Source: Desulfurivibrio sp044068515
GTDB lineage: Bacteria; Desulfobacterota; Desulfobulbia; Desulfobulbales; Desulfurivibrionaceae
Assembly: GCF_044068515.1 (NCBI RefSeq)
Contig: NZ_JBIPKI010000068.1
Location: 1-6,586, forward strand
DNA: 6,586 nt
Direction: 5' to 3'
The notes below the pieces were generated by a model. That model was not told the DNA's origin and searched no databases. It was given only the letters and a program-made list of their open reading frames with translations. This document shows, piece after piece, positions 1 to 6,586 of this stretch. The stretch's first letter is position 1. Every line of letters begins with the position of its first letter. The position numbers were made by a program, and so were the translations under genes.

Positions 1-1695
1 CGAATCAGGCCCGGGGGCCCGGTACTCCACGGGATAGACGAAGATCGAGCTTTCGGCGGTGGCCTGAATATTAAGGCCGTCACTGCCCAGAACCACCCCG
101 GCAAAGAGTTCGGCCCCCTGCTGGGTCTGGCCGTCTTCCCCGGTTGCGCTCTGATCCGGACCGAGCTGGATGTCGGCGATATAGCCGTCGATCCGGCGGG
201 TCCGCCAGATTTCGTTCATCCCAGCCCCGTCCCAGCTCAGGGCGTGGATTTCGCCGGCCGAGTAGGAACGCAAGTGCCCGAAAAACCGGGCGAAGGCATC
301 GATGTTCTTGACCACCACGATATCCGGCCGGCCGTTCTGGTTGATATCGCGAACCACGATCCGGGAAGGCACGTAAAGGTGCCGCACTTCATGCCGCTGG
401 CCGGAGTCCTCGCTGGTGGCCGGGTCCGGCCCGCCCAGCAGGCGGGTGGTGCCGCCGAAGCGGCCTTCGCTGCGCCAGAGCCGGCCCCCGCCGGCGCTCA
501 ACACCTCCAAGCGGTCACTCTGGTTAATGGTGATGATTTCCTCGCTCCCGTCCCCGTCCAGGTCGGCATAAACAAAGTCAAAGAGATTGAGGCGGCCGGG
601 CACGCTGACGGCTCCCCCCTGTTCCAGGGTGCCGTCGGCCAGGGCGTGGAGCCGCTGCAGGCCGGGCAGGACAAAGCTGCCGGGACCGGCGCGCTGGCCG
701 ACCAGGGTTGTTCCTTGCATGGGCAGGCGGACGGCTCGGATATACCAGGGGAGATTGTCGTGGGTGCGGACCAGCTCGCTGCCGTTCCATTCCAGGATCA
801 GGGAGTTGGGCCCCTGGTGGTCGGCGGCGCTGACGTAGATTTCCGCCCGGCCGTTGCCGTTGAGGTCGGCGGTGGACAGGTAGTGAATCGGATAACGGTT
901 GAGGGTCCGGACCTGGCCGATTCTTAAGAAGCGCCCCATTTCGAGGCGGTAGATTTCCACCACGTTGGGTCCGGCCAGGATGATCTCCAGCTCGCCGTCG
1001 CCGGTTACGTCGGCGGCATCCATGGCCCGTAAAGCTATGGGGATGTTGTGGCTCTTGCTGTAGCCCCGCAGCCAGGAGATATCGCTGGAGCGCACAAAGG
1101 CTGAAGTCCCGGTGCTCCAGCGGTCGTAAAGCTGACGCTCCGGGTGGGGAGAGACATAGGTGGGTTGTTGCTCGCCGAGCTGGGTTGCCGGAGCCGGCGC
1201 GGCGGGGGCGGCCGGCGCGGCGATCAGAACCTCGCCCCGGATTTCCCGGGCCAGGCTGTCCACTGTCGGAATCACCTCATCGGGGGAGGCGGCGGTGGCG
1301 AAAAAACTCCTGGTCGCCGCCGGATCCTGGAGATCGTAGACCGTGACATCGAGGCTCAGGCCGCTGCCGATGGCGGTCATCACCCCGCCGACCAGGTAGT
1401 CGGCCGCCAGTTTTTCCCCCAGCCGGAAAAAATCCGCCGCCTCCTGGGGCCGGCCGGCGGCCACCAGTTCCCGCTCGACCAGGCCCCGCTCCAGCAGTCG
1501 GGCGGATTGCCCGGCGGCCAGGCGGCTGCCCAGCATGGTCCGAACCCCTTCCACCAGGTAGGCCATATCCTCGGGGGCGATCAGCTCAAAGGGCAGCACC
1601 GCAACTCGGGGGGGTTGCCCGTCAGCGGCCGCGGCCGGCAGGGGGGAGAGCAAAAAAAGGCTGACCAGGGAAATCAGGGCGAGCAAACGAGTCAT
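1..1695 (-). CDS. Exported TolB_N/FlgO-like domain protein with FG-GAP (VCBS-type) repeats, 3' end off the window
   Basis: The frame is open for 565 codons from ATG at 1695 to the window edge. Residues 1-24 form a signal peptide (MTRLLALISL, hydrophobic core, AAAA before D25), so the protein is exported, probably to the periplasm or outer membrane. Residues 30-155 look like the TolB_N/FlgO-type domain (RVAVLPFELI, AYLVEGVRTML, ADYLVGGVMTAIGSGLSLDV). A Pro/Ala linker lies at 160-172. Four FG-GAP/VCBS-like units follow, each with an Asp/Asn/Gly calcium-loop-like turn and a hydrophobic strand: DVTGDGELEIILA (229-241), DLNGNGRAEIYV (277-288), DLDGDGSEEIITI (379-390) and DINQNGRPDIVVV (450-462). 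Such repeats build beta-propellers in secreted proteins; the partner or ligand cannot be read here. The start is favoured because it opens the signal peptide. An in-frame TGA lies eight codons upstream, and the only other start after it is TTG. The Shine-Dalgarno is weak (GAGAAG). The name rests on motifs; no specific function is claimed. Confidence 0.88.
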   Translation of the reverse strand, partial: MTRLLALISLVSLFLLSPLPAAAADGQPPRVAVLPFELIAPEDMAYLVEGVRTMLGSRLAAGQSARLLERGLVERELVAAGRPQEAADFFRLGEKLAADYLVGGVMTAIGSGLSLDVTVYDLQDPAATRSFFATAASPDEVIPTVDSLAREIRGEVLIAAPAAPAAPAPATQLGEQQPTYVSPHPERQLYDRWSTGTSAFVRSSDISWLRGYSKSHNIPIALRAMDAADVTGDGELEIILAGPNVVEIYRLEMGRFLRIGQVRTLNRYPIHYLSTADLNGNGRAEIYVSAADHQGPNSLILEWNGSELVRTHDNLPWYIRAVRLPMQGTTLVGQRAGPGSFVLPGLQRLHALADGTLEQGGAVSVPGRLNLFDFVYADLDGDGSEEIITINQSDRLEVLSAGGGRLWRSEGRFGGTTRLLGGPDPATSEDSGQRHEVRHLYVPSRIVVRDINQNGRPDIVVVKNIDAFARFFGHLRSYSAGEIHALSWDGAGMNEIWRTRRIDGYIADIQLGPDQSATGEDGQTQQGAELFAGVVLGSDGLNIQATAESSIFVYPVEYRAPGPDS

Positions 1696-1788
1696 GGGGA
1701 GTCTTCTCAGCAAGGGTCATGGGTGGGATCCGGTCAAGCAGGGCCCGGCTGATAGCCGGACTCCGTTTGCCCGGGCCTGCGAAGCAAA

Positions 1789-1839
1789 ACGGCCGGCGCG
1801 CCCTCACTGTGCAACAGTGATCGGGACAGCTCCGGCCGT
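1789..1839 (-). promoter_or_regulatory. Nested inverted repeats in the FG-GAP gene leader, attenuator-like
   Basis: The outer arms ACGGCCGG (1839-1832, minus strand) and CCGGCCGT (1796-1789) are perfectly complementary. Inside them TCACTGT and ACAGTGA pair around a 3-base centre (1804-1820). On the minus strand the distal outer arm runs straight into TTTTGCTT, as in an intrinsic terminator. It lies between the candidate promoter and the start codon, so it could be a leader attenuator. A further hairpin, CCGGCT/AGCCGG, lies nearer the start. The T tract is short, and function is inferred. Confidence 0.35.
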
Positions 1840-1841
1840 CT

Positions 1842-1870
1842 ATATTAAGCGGTAGCGCAGATTTGTGCAA
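1842..1870 (-). promoter_or_regulatory. Candidate sigma70 promoter of the FG-GAP repeat gene
   Basis: On the minus strand, TTGCAC (1870-1865) and TAATAT (1847-1842) are separated by 17 bases. The -35 matches consensus only at TTG and the -10 at four of six positions. The AT-rich patch stands out in a GC-rich region and would give a leader of about 140 bases. It is plausible but weak. Confidence 0.35.
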
Positions 1871-1925
1871 GCAGGTCCGCAGAAGCTCCCGCGTTTTCAA
1901 TAAAATTTGCAACAACTGGCGCAGT

Positions 1926-1985
1926 TTGGGGCGATCAGATCCGGAGGCAATAGACCAGGTATGCCGCCGGGTCTGATCGCCCCAA
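1926..1985. repeat. Long imperfect inverted repeat, 23-base arms
   Basis: Arms at 1926-1948 and 1963-1985 match at 21 of 23 positions: both begin, read inwards, TTGGGGCGATCAGA, and then differ at two sites. The 14-base centre can pair further (ATA at 1950-1952 with TAT at 1960-1962), leaving a 7-base loop. No T tract follows on either strand, so it is not a classic terminator. It lies between acs and the FG-GAP gene. It may be a palindromic extragenic repeat or an mRNA 3'-end stabiliser. Confidence 0.7.
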
Positions 1986-2036
1986 GATGCTTTGCTGCCG
2001 CATCTTTGTCGGCGCTGCATAAACTCCGGTGCCGAC
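1984..2036. repeat. Two adjacent short inverted repeats next to the long palindrome
   Basis: AAGATGC (1984-1990) pairs with GCATCTT (2000-2006) around a 9-base loop. Immediately beside it GTCGGCGC (2008-2015) pairs with GTGCCGAC (2029-2036), with one wobble/mismatch position. With the neighbouring palindrome and the hairpin at 2077-2093 they make a run of four stem-loops in about 170 bases. Confidence 0.55.
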
Positions 2037-2076
2037 GGGCCGCGCTCTGAAGCTATTTATTTGCGCCTTGCCGACC

Positions 2077-2093
2077 AACCCGCTTGGCGGGTT
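2077..2093. terminator. Hairpin just downstream of acs, possible terminator
   Basis: AACCCGC (2077-2083), TTG loop, GCGGGTT (2087-2093) is a perfect 7-bp stem 17 bases beyond the acs stop codon. On the minus strand, which carries acs transcription, it is not followed by a T tract; on the plus strand it is followed by TT, giving TTTT in all. Position fits an acs 3' end, but the missing T run on the relevant strand makes intrinsic termination doubtful. Confidence 0.4.
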
Positions 2094-2110
2094 TTGCGAC
2101 GCCTTCAACA

Positions 2111-4108
<1,998 letters not shown>

Positions 4109-4118
4109 CTTTTTCATT

Positions 4119-4124
4119 CTCCTC
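4119..4124 (-). promoter_or_regulatory. Shine-Dalgarno of acs, decides the start
   Basis: GAGGAG on the minus strand lies 10 bases before ATG 4108 but only 1 base before ATG 4117. This spacing favours the 4108 start (MSGQDSK) over 4117 (MKKMSGQDSK). Confidence 0.65.
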
Positions 4125-4179
4125 GGTGTTGTCTCGAAAAGGTTGAGATTGGTCGCCGGAACCGATCTGGTTTTCCCCC

Positions 4180-4202
4180 AGTGCTTATCCCCGATAAGCA
4201 CT
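4180..4202. promoter_or_regulatory. Perfect 10-bp dyad in the acs leader
   Basis: AGTGCTTATC (4180-4189), a 3-base centre, then GATAAGCACT (4193-4202): a perfect inverted repeat about 75 bases upstream of the acs start and downstream of the candidate promoter. It could be a two-fold operator for a repressor or an mRNA hairpin. No T tract follows on the minus strand, so termination is unlikely. A second, imperfect dyad (AGATTGGT/ACCGATCT) lies nearer acs at about 4147-4169. Confidence 0.55.
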
Positions 4203-4309
4203 CCCCACGGGCGGCGGTGCCGAAAAAACGGCGCGCCGACCGCCAAGCCGGGCAACTTGCCTTTATTGGCGCAGGGTAGCCCGGACTTGGATGATTTTAC
4301 AAACATATA

Positions 4310-4337
4310 AATTTAGCATGCGTATGGCAGAGGTCAA
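4310..4337 (-). promoter_or_regulatory. Candidate sigma70 promoter of acs
   Basis: On the minus strand, TTGACC (4337-4332, five of six to consensus) and TAAATT (4315-4310, four of six) are 16 bases apart in an AT-rich island. A start near 4303 would give a leader of about 195 bases, and would exclude the upstream ATG at 4306 as the acs start. Confidence 0.5.
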
Positions 4338-4413
4338 GAAAAAAGCGACAACAAGGAAGGGGCAGGTCGGGGGAGCGCTAGGGATCTGCCCCCCTTTGGG
4401 GCCTGGGGCAAAT

Positions 4414-4451
4414 AAAAAACCCCGCCCGGGGTTGATTCCGGGCGGGGTTTT
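4414..4451 (-). terminator. Strong intrinsic terminator of the porin gene
   Basis: A perfect 14-bp stem, AAAACCCCGCCCGG (4416-4429) with CCGGGCGGGGTTTT (4438-4451), and an 8-base loop. On the minus strand the stem runs into TTTTTTATTT, the classic form, 65 bases after the porin stop. On the plus strand only four T follow, so it may act weakly in that direction. A second small hairpin (GGATCG/CGATCC, 4468-4497) lies between the stop codon and this terminator. Confidence 0.93.
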
Positions 4452-4516
4452 CAGCTTGCCTGCGTCAGGATCGGGGAGGCTGGCCTCCTGGCGATCCCTG
4501 GAGCTTTGAGGGACGC

Positions 4517-5848
4517 TTAGAAGCGGATCTCAAAGCGGTTGCTCAGGCCCCAGTAGGCGTCATCTTCGAAGCCGGCAGCCAGGCTGGGCGAAGCGTAGAT
4601 GGCGTCAATGTGGTAGGTGGTGCTGGCGTTGACCTTGTAGGCCAGGCTGGCGTCCACTACGGTTACATCCCAGTCGTCACCAAACATGCCAACGGGGGCG
4701 AGGTTTTTGCCGTCAACGTAAGCCAGCTTGGCGCCCAGGGTCAGCTCGGGGCTCAGCTTATGGGAGGCGCCGACGCCGATGGCCCATTCCTTGTCGGTGG
4801 ACCGTTGACCGAAGCGGCTGTGGCCCAGAGCGTGGCCGCCACCGGTGTTGTAGAACATGGTGATCGCATCAAAGTGACCACCAGGAGCACTATTCCAGCC
4901 ATTGCCGGCATAAGCGCCACCCAGGGTCAGGGTGGTGTCGCCCAGGGCGTAGGCAAAGCCGAGGAACATGGCGAAAGGATTGTCACCCTCGGCATTTTCC
5001 CAGATGTCGCCAAGCTGGAAGTCGGCTTCAAAGTTAACGGTCAGGTCAGCCATCTTGTAGGTAGCGTAACCGTAGAGTTCCTGGCCGTCTTCACCACCGT
5101 CCCATTCCTGGTCGGTGTGGCGAATCTGGGCGCCCATCCGGAAATCGGCGGTATTGTACACCATCCCCAGGGAGTAGCGGTTCTGATCTTCGTCTTCAGC
5201 GGCCCGAACACCGCCGACAAACTGACCTTCGACGTCCTTCTGATAGTAGCCGAACACGGTCATTTCGTCGTTGATCTTGTAGTTGGCCCGCAAACGATCA
5301 GCCCGGGCATCCCAAGCCTTCATGCGATGGCCCCAGTTGACCAGGAAGCGACCGGCGAGGACGTTAACCGGACCGACGGGCACGTTGACATAGAAGTAGT
5401 CGGTGGCGACATTGCTGTTGCGATCGCCGCCCCATTGGTAGTGGGCGCGACCGTCGTTATCGTCGGTGGTCGCGAGAATCCGGGCGTGCAGAGAGGTGCC
5501 GCCGGCGGCCTTGGCATCCAGGTACAACCGCAGGCGGTGCTGGAACTGACGGTTGGTGTCGTCGTTGGAGCTACGAACTACAACCTCTTCGGTGTTGGGC
5601 GGCTCACCTACAGTAATTGTGTCGACGCTGGTACGGTTGCCAAACTGGGCATCCTCGCGCCAGTAGCCGCGCAGCCGGGAATCGCCGCTCAGGGTGATGC
5701 TGGTTTCGCCTTTGCCGGCCACGGAGGCCTCGGCTTCGGAGGCGCCGACGCCGATCAGGGCCGGGGTCAGAACCATGGCGCCGAGGGCCAGGGCCAGGGG
5801 GAGGCGGGCGTAACGCCGCCGTACGGTGGAAACTTTGCTTTCTTTCAT
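4517..5848 (-). CDS. Outer-membrane beta-barrel porin
   Basis: 443 residues. A long signal peptide (basic VRRRYAR, hydrophobic LPLALALGAMVLTPALIGVG) probably ends at AEA before S42. The mature protein has no cysteine and is a succession of amphipathic strands such as ITLSGDSRLRGYW (51-63), QFQHRLRLYLDA (101-112), LYGYATYKMADLTVNFEADFQLG (258-280), TTLTLGGAYAG (305-315) and LTLGAKLAYVDG (369-380). It ends in LSNRFEIRF with a terminal Phe, the usual signal for assembly by the BAM complex. Size and composition fit a 16- to 18-strand general or solute-specific porin, like the large porins common in Desulfobacterota; the exact family and substrate are not recognised. The start at 5848 follows AGGAG at 6 bases; the frame extends upstream to 6004 but the added residues precede the signal peptide and overlap promoter-like sequence. 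It has its own promoter candidate and a strong terminator, so it is probably monocistronic and well expressed. Adjacent acs hints at, but does not show, a role in acetate entry. Confidence 0.9.
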   Translation of the reverse strand: MKESKVSTVRRRYARLPLALALGAMVLTPALIGVGASEAEASVAGKGETSITLSGDSRLRGYWREDAQFGNRTSVDTITVGEPPNTEEVVVRSSNDDTNRQFQHRLRLYLDAKAAGGTSLHARILATTDDNDGRAHYQWGGDRNSNVATDYFYVNVPVGPVNVLAGRFLVNWGHRMKAWDARADRLRANYKINDEMTVFGYYQKDVEGQFVGGVRAAEDEDQNRYSLGMVYNTADFRMGAQIRHTDQEWDGGEDGQELYGYATYKMADLTVNFEADFQLGDIWENAEGDNPFAMFLGFAYALGDTTLTLGGAYAGNGWNSAPGGHFDAITMFYNTGGGHALGHSRFGQRSTDKEWAIGVGASHKLSPELTLGAKLAYVDGKNLAPVGMFGDDWDVTVVDASLAYKVNASTTYHIDAIYASPSLAAGFEDDAYWGLSNRFEIRF

Positions 5849-5854
5849 AATGCT

Positions 5855-5868
5855 CTCCTTTTCTCCTT
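5855..5868 (-). promoter_or_regulatory. Doubled Shine-Dalgarno of the porin gene
   Basis: Two AAGGAG-type sites lie in tandem on the minus strand (5868-5863 and 5859-5855). The nearer is 6 bases from ATG 5848, which fixes the start and suggests efficient translation. Confidence 0.75.
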
Positions 5869-5924
5869 GGTTTTGCACACAGCGGGCGCCTCCTGAGCGT
5901 CCGCCCCAAATCACTCCCTTATCC

Positions 5925-5967
5925 GGCCGAGCTTTGCGGCCTCCGGAGAGGAGGCAAAGCCCTGGCC
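5925..5967 (-). promoter_or_regulatory. Large stem-loop in the porin mRNA leader
   Basis: On the minus strand GGCC (5967-5964) and then GGGCTTTG pair with CAAAGCTC and then GGCC (5928-5925), separated by one bulged base. Inside, CCTCC pairs with GGAGG across a 3-base bulge, closing a TCTCC loop: about 17 base pairs in 43 bases. It falls between the candidate promoter and the start codon and does not cover the Shine-Dalgarno. No T run follows. It could protect the 5' end of the mRNA or be a binding site for a protein or small RNA; it matches no riboswitch I recognise. Confidence 0.6.
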
Positions 5968-5977
5968 ATGCATTTCC

Positions 5978-6004
5978 ATAATAGATCTCTTCCCCCCTTG
6001 TCAA
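5978..6004 (-). promoter_or_regulatory. Candidate sigma70 promoter of the porin gene
   Basis: On the minus strand a perfect TTGACA (6004-5999) is followed after 15 bases by TATTAT (5983-5978), five of six to consensus. The spacer is slightly short. A start near 5971 gives a leader of about 120 bases that begins just before the large stem-loop. Confidence 0.6.
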
Positions 6005-6028
6005 GCAAAATAGGGCAAAAAGTATAAA
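5998..6028 (+). promoter_or_regulatory. Candidate sigma70 promoter of pyrF
   Basis: On the plus strand TTGTCA (5998-6003, five of six) and TATAAA (6023-6028, five of six) are 19 bases apart, near the upper limit of useful spacing. A start near 6035 gives a leader of about 125 bases. Its -35 box overlaps the porin -35 box on the other strand. Confidence 0.45.
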
Positions 6029-6057
6029 AAACTTTATCGCCGGTTCAAATTTTTGTC

Positions 6058-6124
6058 CCGCGCCGCTTTCGGGCCCGGCCGCCAGGAAACACCGGGTTTC
6101 CGGGCCTTGCCGGGAGCGGGGCGG
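6058..6124 (+). promoter_or_regulatory. Long imperfect stem-loop in the pyrF leader
   Basis: CCGC (6058-6061) pairs with GCGG (6121-6124), CCGCT (6063-6067) with AGCGG (6115-6119), a GGGCCC segment (about 6071-6076) with GGGCC near 6102-6106, and GGAAAC (6084-6089) with GTTTCC (6095-6100) around ACCGG. Mismatches and bulges interrupt it, but over 20 pairs, mostly GC, make it very stable. No T tract follows on either strand. It may be a leader structure or a dispersed extragenic repeat. Confidence 0.5.
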
Positions 6125-6158
6125 AAAAATCTTGCCAGTCGGCGCTTGCCTGGGCTAT

Positions 6159-6586
6159 ATGGTCGAGATGGAAAAGCAACTTTTGCCGGACAATGAAGAC
6201 GGCGGGCGCGGCCCCGGCCGGATTCCCCTCAATGAGCGGCTGATCTTCGCCCTGGACTTCCCTCGACCCGAGGAGGCCCTGGCCTGGGTCGACCGCCTGG
6301 GCGGGCGGATCGGCTTTTTCAAGGTGGGCCTGCAGCTTTTTACCGCCGGCTGGTGGCCGGTGGTGGATGCCCTCGTCGCCCGCGGCCATAAGGTTATGCT
6401 GGATCTCAAGTTCTACGATATACCCGAAACCGTTTACCAGGCGGTGCGCCAGTTGCGCGAACACGGCGTCAGCCTGGCCACGGTCCACGGCAATCCGCCG
6501 ATTATCGAAGCGGCGGTGGCGGCCGGCGGCGAGCTGCGCATTCTGGCGGTGACGGTGCTGACCAGTTTCGGCGAGGAAGAGCTGGC
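6159..6586 (+). CDS. pyrF: Orotidine 5'-phosphate decarboxylase, 5' part, cut by the window edge
   Basis: The first 142 codons of PyrF, which decarboxylates OMP to UMP in the last step of UMP synthesis, in the cytoplasm as a TIM-barrel dimer. Recognised by IFALDF (29-34), FKVGLQLF (54-61), the catalytic LDLKFYDIPETV (81-92) and ILAVTVLTS (128-136). D33, K55, D82, K84 and D87 have the spacing of the known active-site residues. The strand after the catalytic motif reads ATVHGNPP (107-114), where many family members have VHA followed by a Gly-rich stretch. About 60% of the usual 230-245 residues are present. The start is uncertain: ATG 6159 and ATG 6168 are in frame three codons apart and neither has a clear Shine-Dalgarno. 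Either leaves an unusually long, polar N-terminus of 24-27 residues before RLIFALDF. It is transcribed away from the porin gene. Confidence 0.95.
   Translation, partial: MVEMEKQLLPDNEDGGRGPGRIPLNERLIFALDFPRPEEALAWVDRLGGRIGFFKVGLQLFTAGWWPVVDALVARGHKVMLDLKFYDIPETVYQAVRQLREHGVSLATVHGNPPIIEAAVAAGGELRILAVTVLTSFGEEEL

Noticed and set aside
244..927. Plus-strand open frames opposite the FG-GAP gene (also 1144-1752)
   Set aside because: They lie antisense to an open reading frame with a signal peptide and recognisable repeats; their own translations show no domain.
1696..1790. Possible cyclic-di-GMP (GEMM-I) riboswitch in the FG-GAP leader, suggested by GGGCAAAC and CAGCCGGGC
   Set aside because: The conserved GCAAAGCC-type half and the two-stem layout of GEMM-I are not present; the resemblance is limited to short GC-rich words. 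A covariance-model search would settle it.
1622..2020. Minus-strand 132-codon frame overlapping the FG-GAP gene start
   Set aside because: It runs through the palindrome cluster and candidate promoter and overlaps the signal-peptide region in another frame; no domain and no good ribosome-binding site.
1921..2100. CRISPR array or integron attC site suggested by the repeated palindromes
   Set aside because: There is no regular direct repeat with unique spacers, no GTTRRRY/RYYYAAC core sites, and no cas or integrase gene in the window.
4291..4509. Plus-strand 72-codon frame between acs and the porin
   Set aside because: It reads straight through the strong terminator hairpin (4414-4451), so its composition reflects structure rather than coding.
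4610..5896. A 428-codon open frame on the plus strand opposite the porin
   Set aside because: The same GC-bias shadow: low-complexity Gly/Val/Ala composition, no ribosome-binding site, and a real exported porin on the other strand.
5849..6004. Longer porin start (495 residues, ATG at 6004)... upstream of the signal peptide
   Set aside because: The extra 52 residues precede an otherwise normal signal peptide, overlap the promoter candidate and the leader hairpin, and the ATG at 5848 has an ideal Shine-Dalgarno.

Overview
The window is GC-rich and reads as an ordinary chromosomal segment from a Gram-negative bacterium. The gene content suggests a member of Desulfobacterota/Deltaproteobacteria: a secreted TolB-like plus FG-GAP repeat protein, an AMP-forming acetyl-CoA synthetase and a large outer-membrane porin. 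That assignment is an inference from gene types and style, not from any marker gene.

Layout. Positions 1-1695 (minus) encode an exported protein with a signal peptide, a TolB_N/FlgO-like domain and at least four FG-GAP/VCBS-type repeats; its 3' end lies beyond the left edge. Positions 1696-2110 (415 bases) hold no gene, but they contain a dense run of inverted repeats and a candidate promoter. Positions 2111-4108 (minus) are acs, complete. Positions 4109-4516 (408 bases) hold a candidate acs promoter, a perfect 10-bp dyad in the acs leader, and a strong intrinsic terminator for the gene to the right. Positions 4517-5848 (minus) encode a complete outer-membrane beta-barrel porin of 443 residues. 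Positions 5849-6158 (310 bases) are a divergent intergenic region: candidate back-to-back promoters whose -35 boxes overlap, plus two large stem-loops, one in each leader. Positions 6159-6586 (plus) are the first 142 codons of pyrF, cut by the right edge.

How the genes work together. There is no evident operon. The three minus-strand genes are tandem but each is separated by about 400 bases with its own putative signals. Acs activates acetate to acetyl-CoA in the cytoplasm, the porin would admit small solutes through the outer membrane, and PyrF makes UMP. A link between the porin and acetate uptake is possible but only a guess.

I found no new defence, mobile or biosynthetic system. The items most worth a second look are the structured non-coding stretches between the genes. 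Long open frames on the plus strand opposite the acs, porin and FG-GAP genes are judged to be GC-bias shadows.
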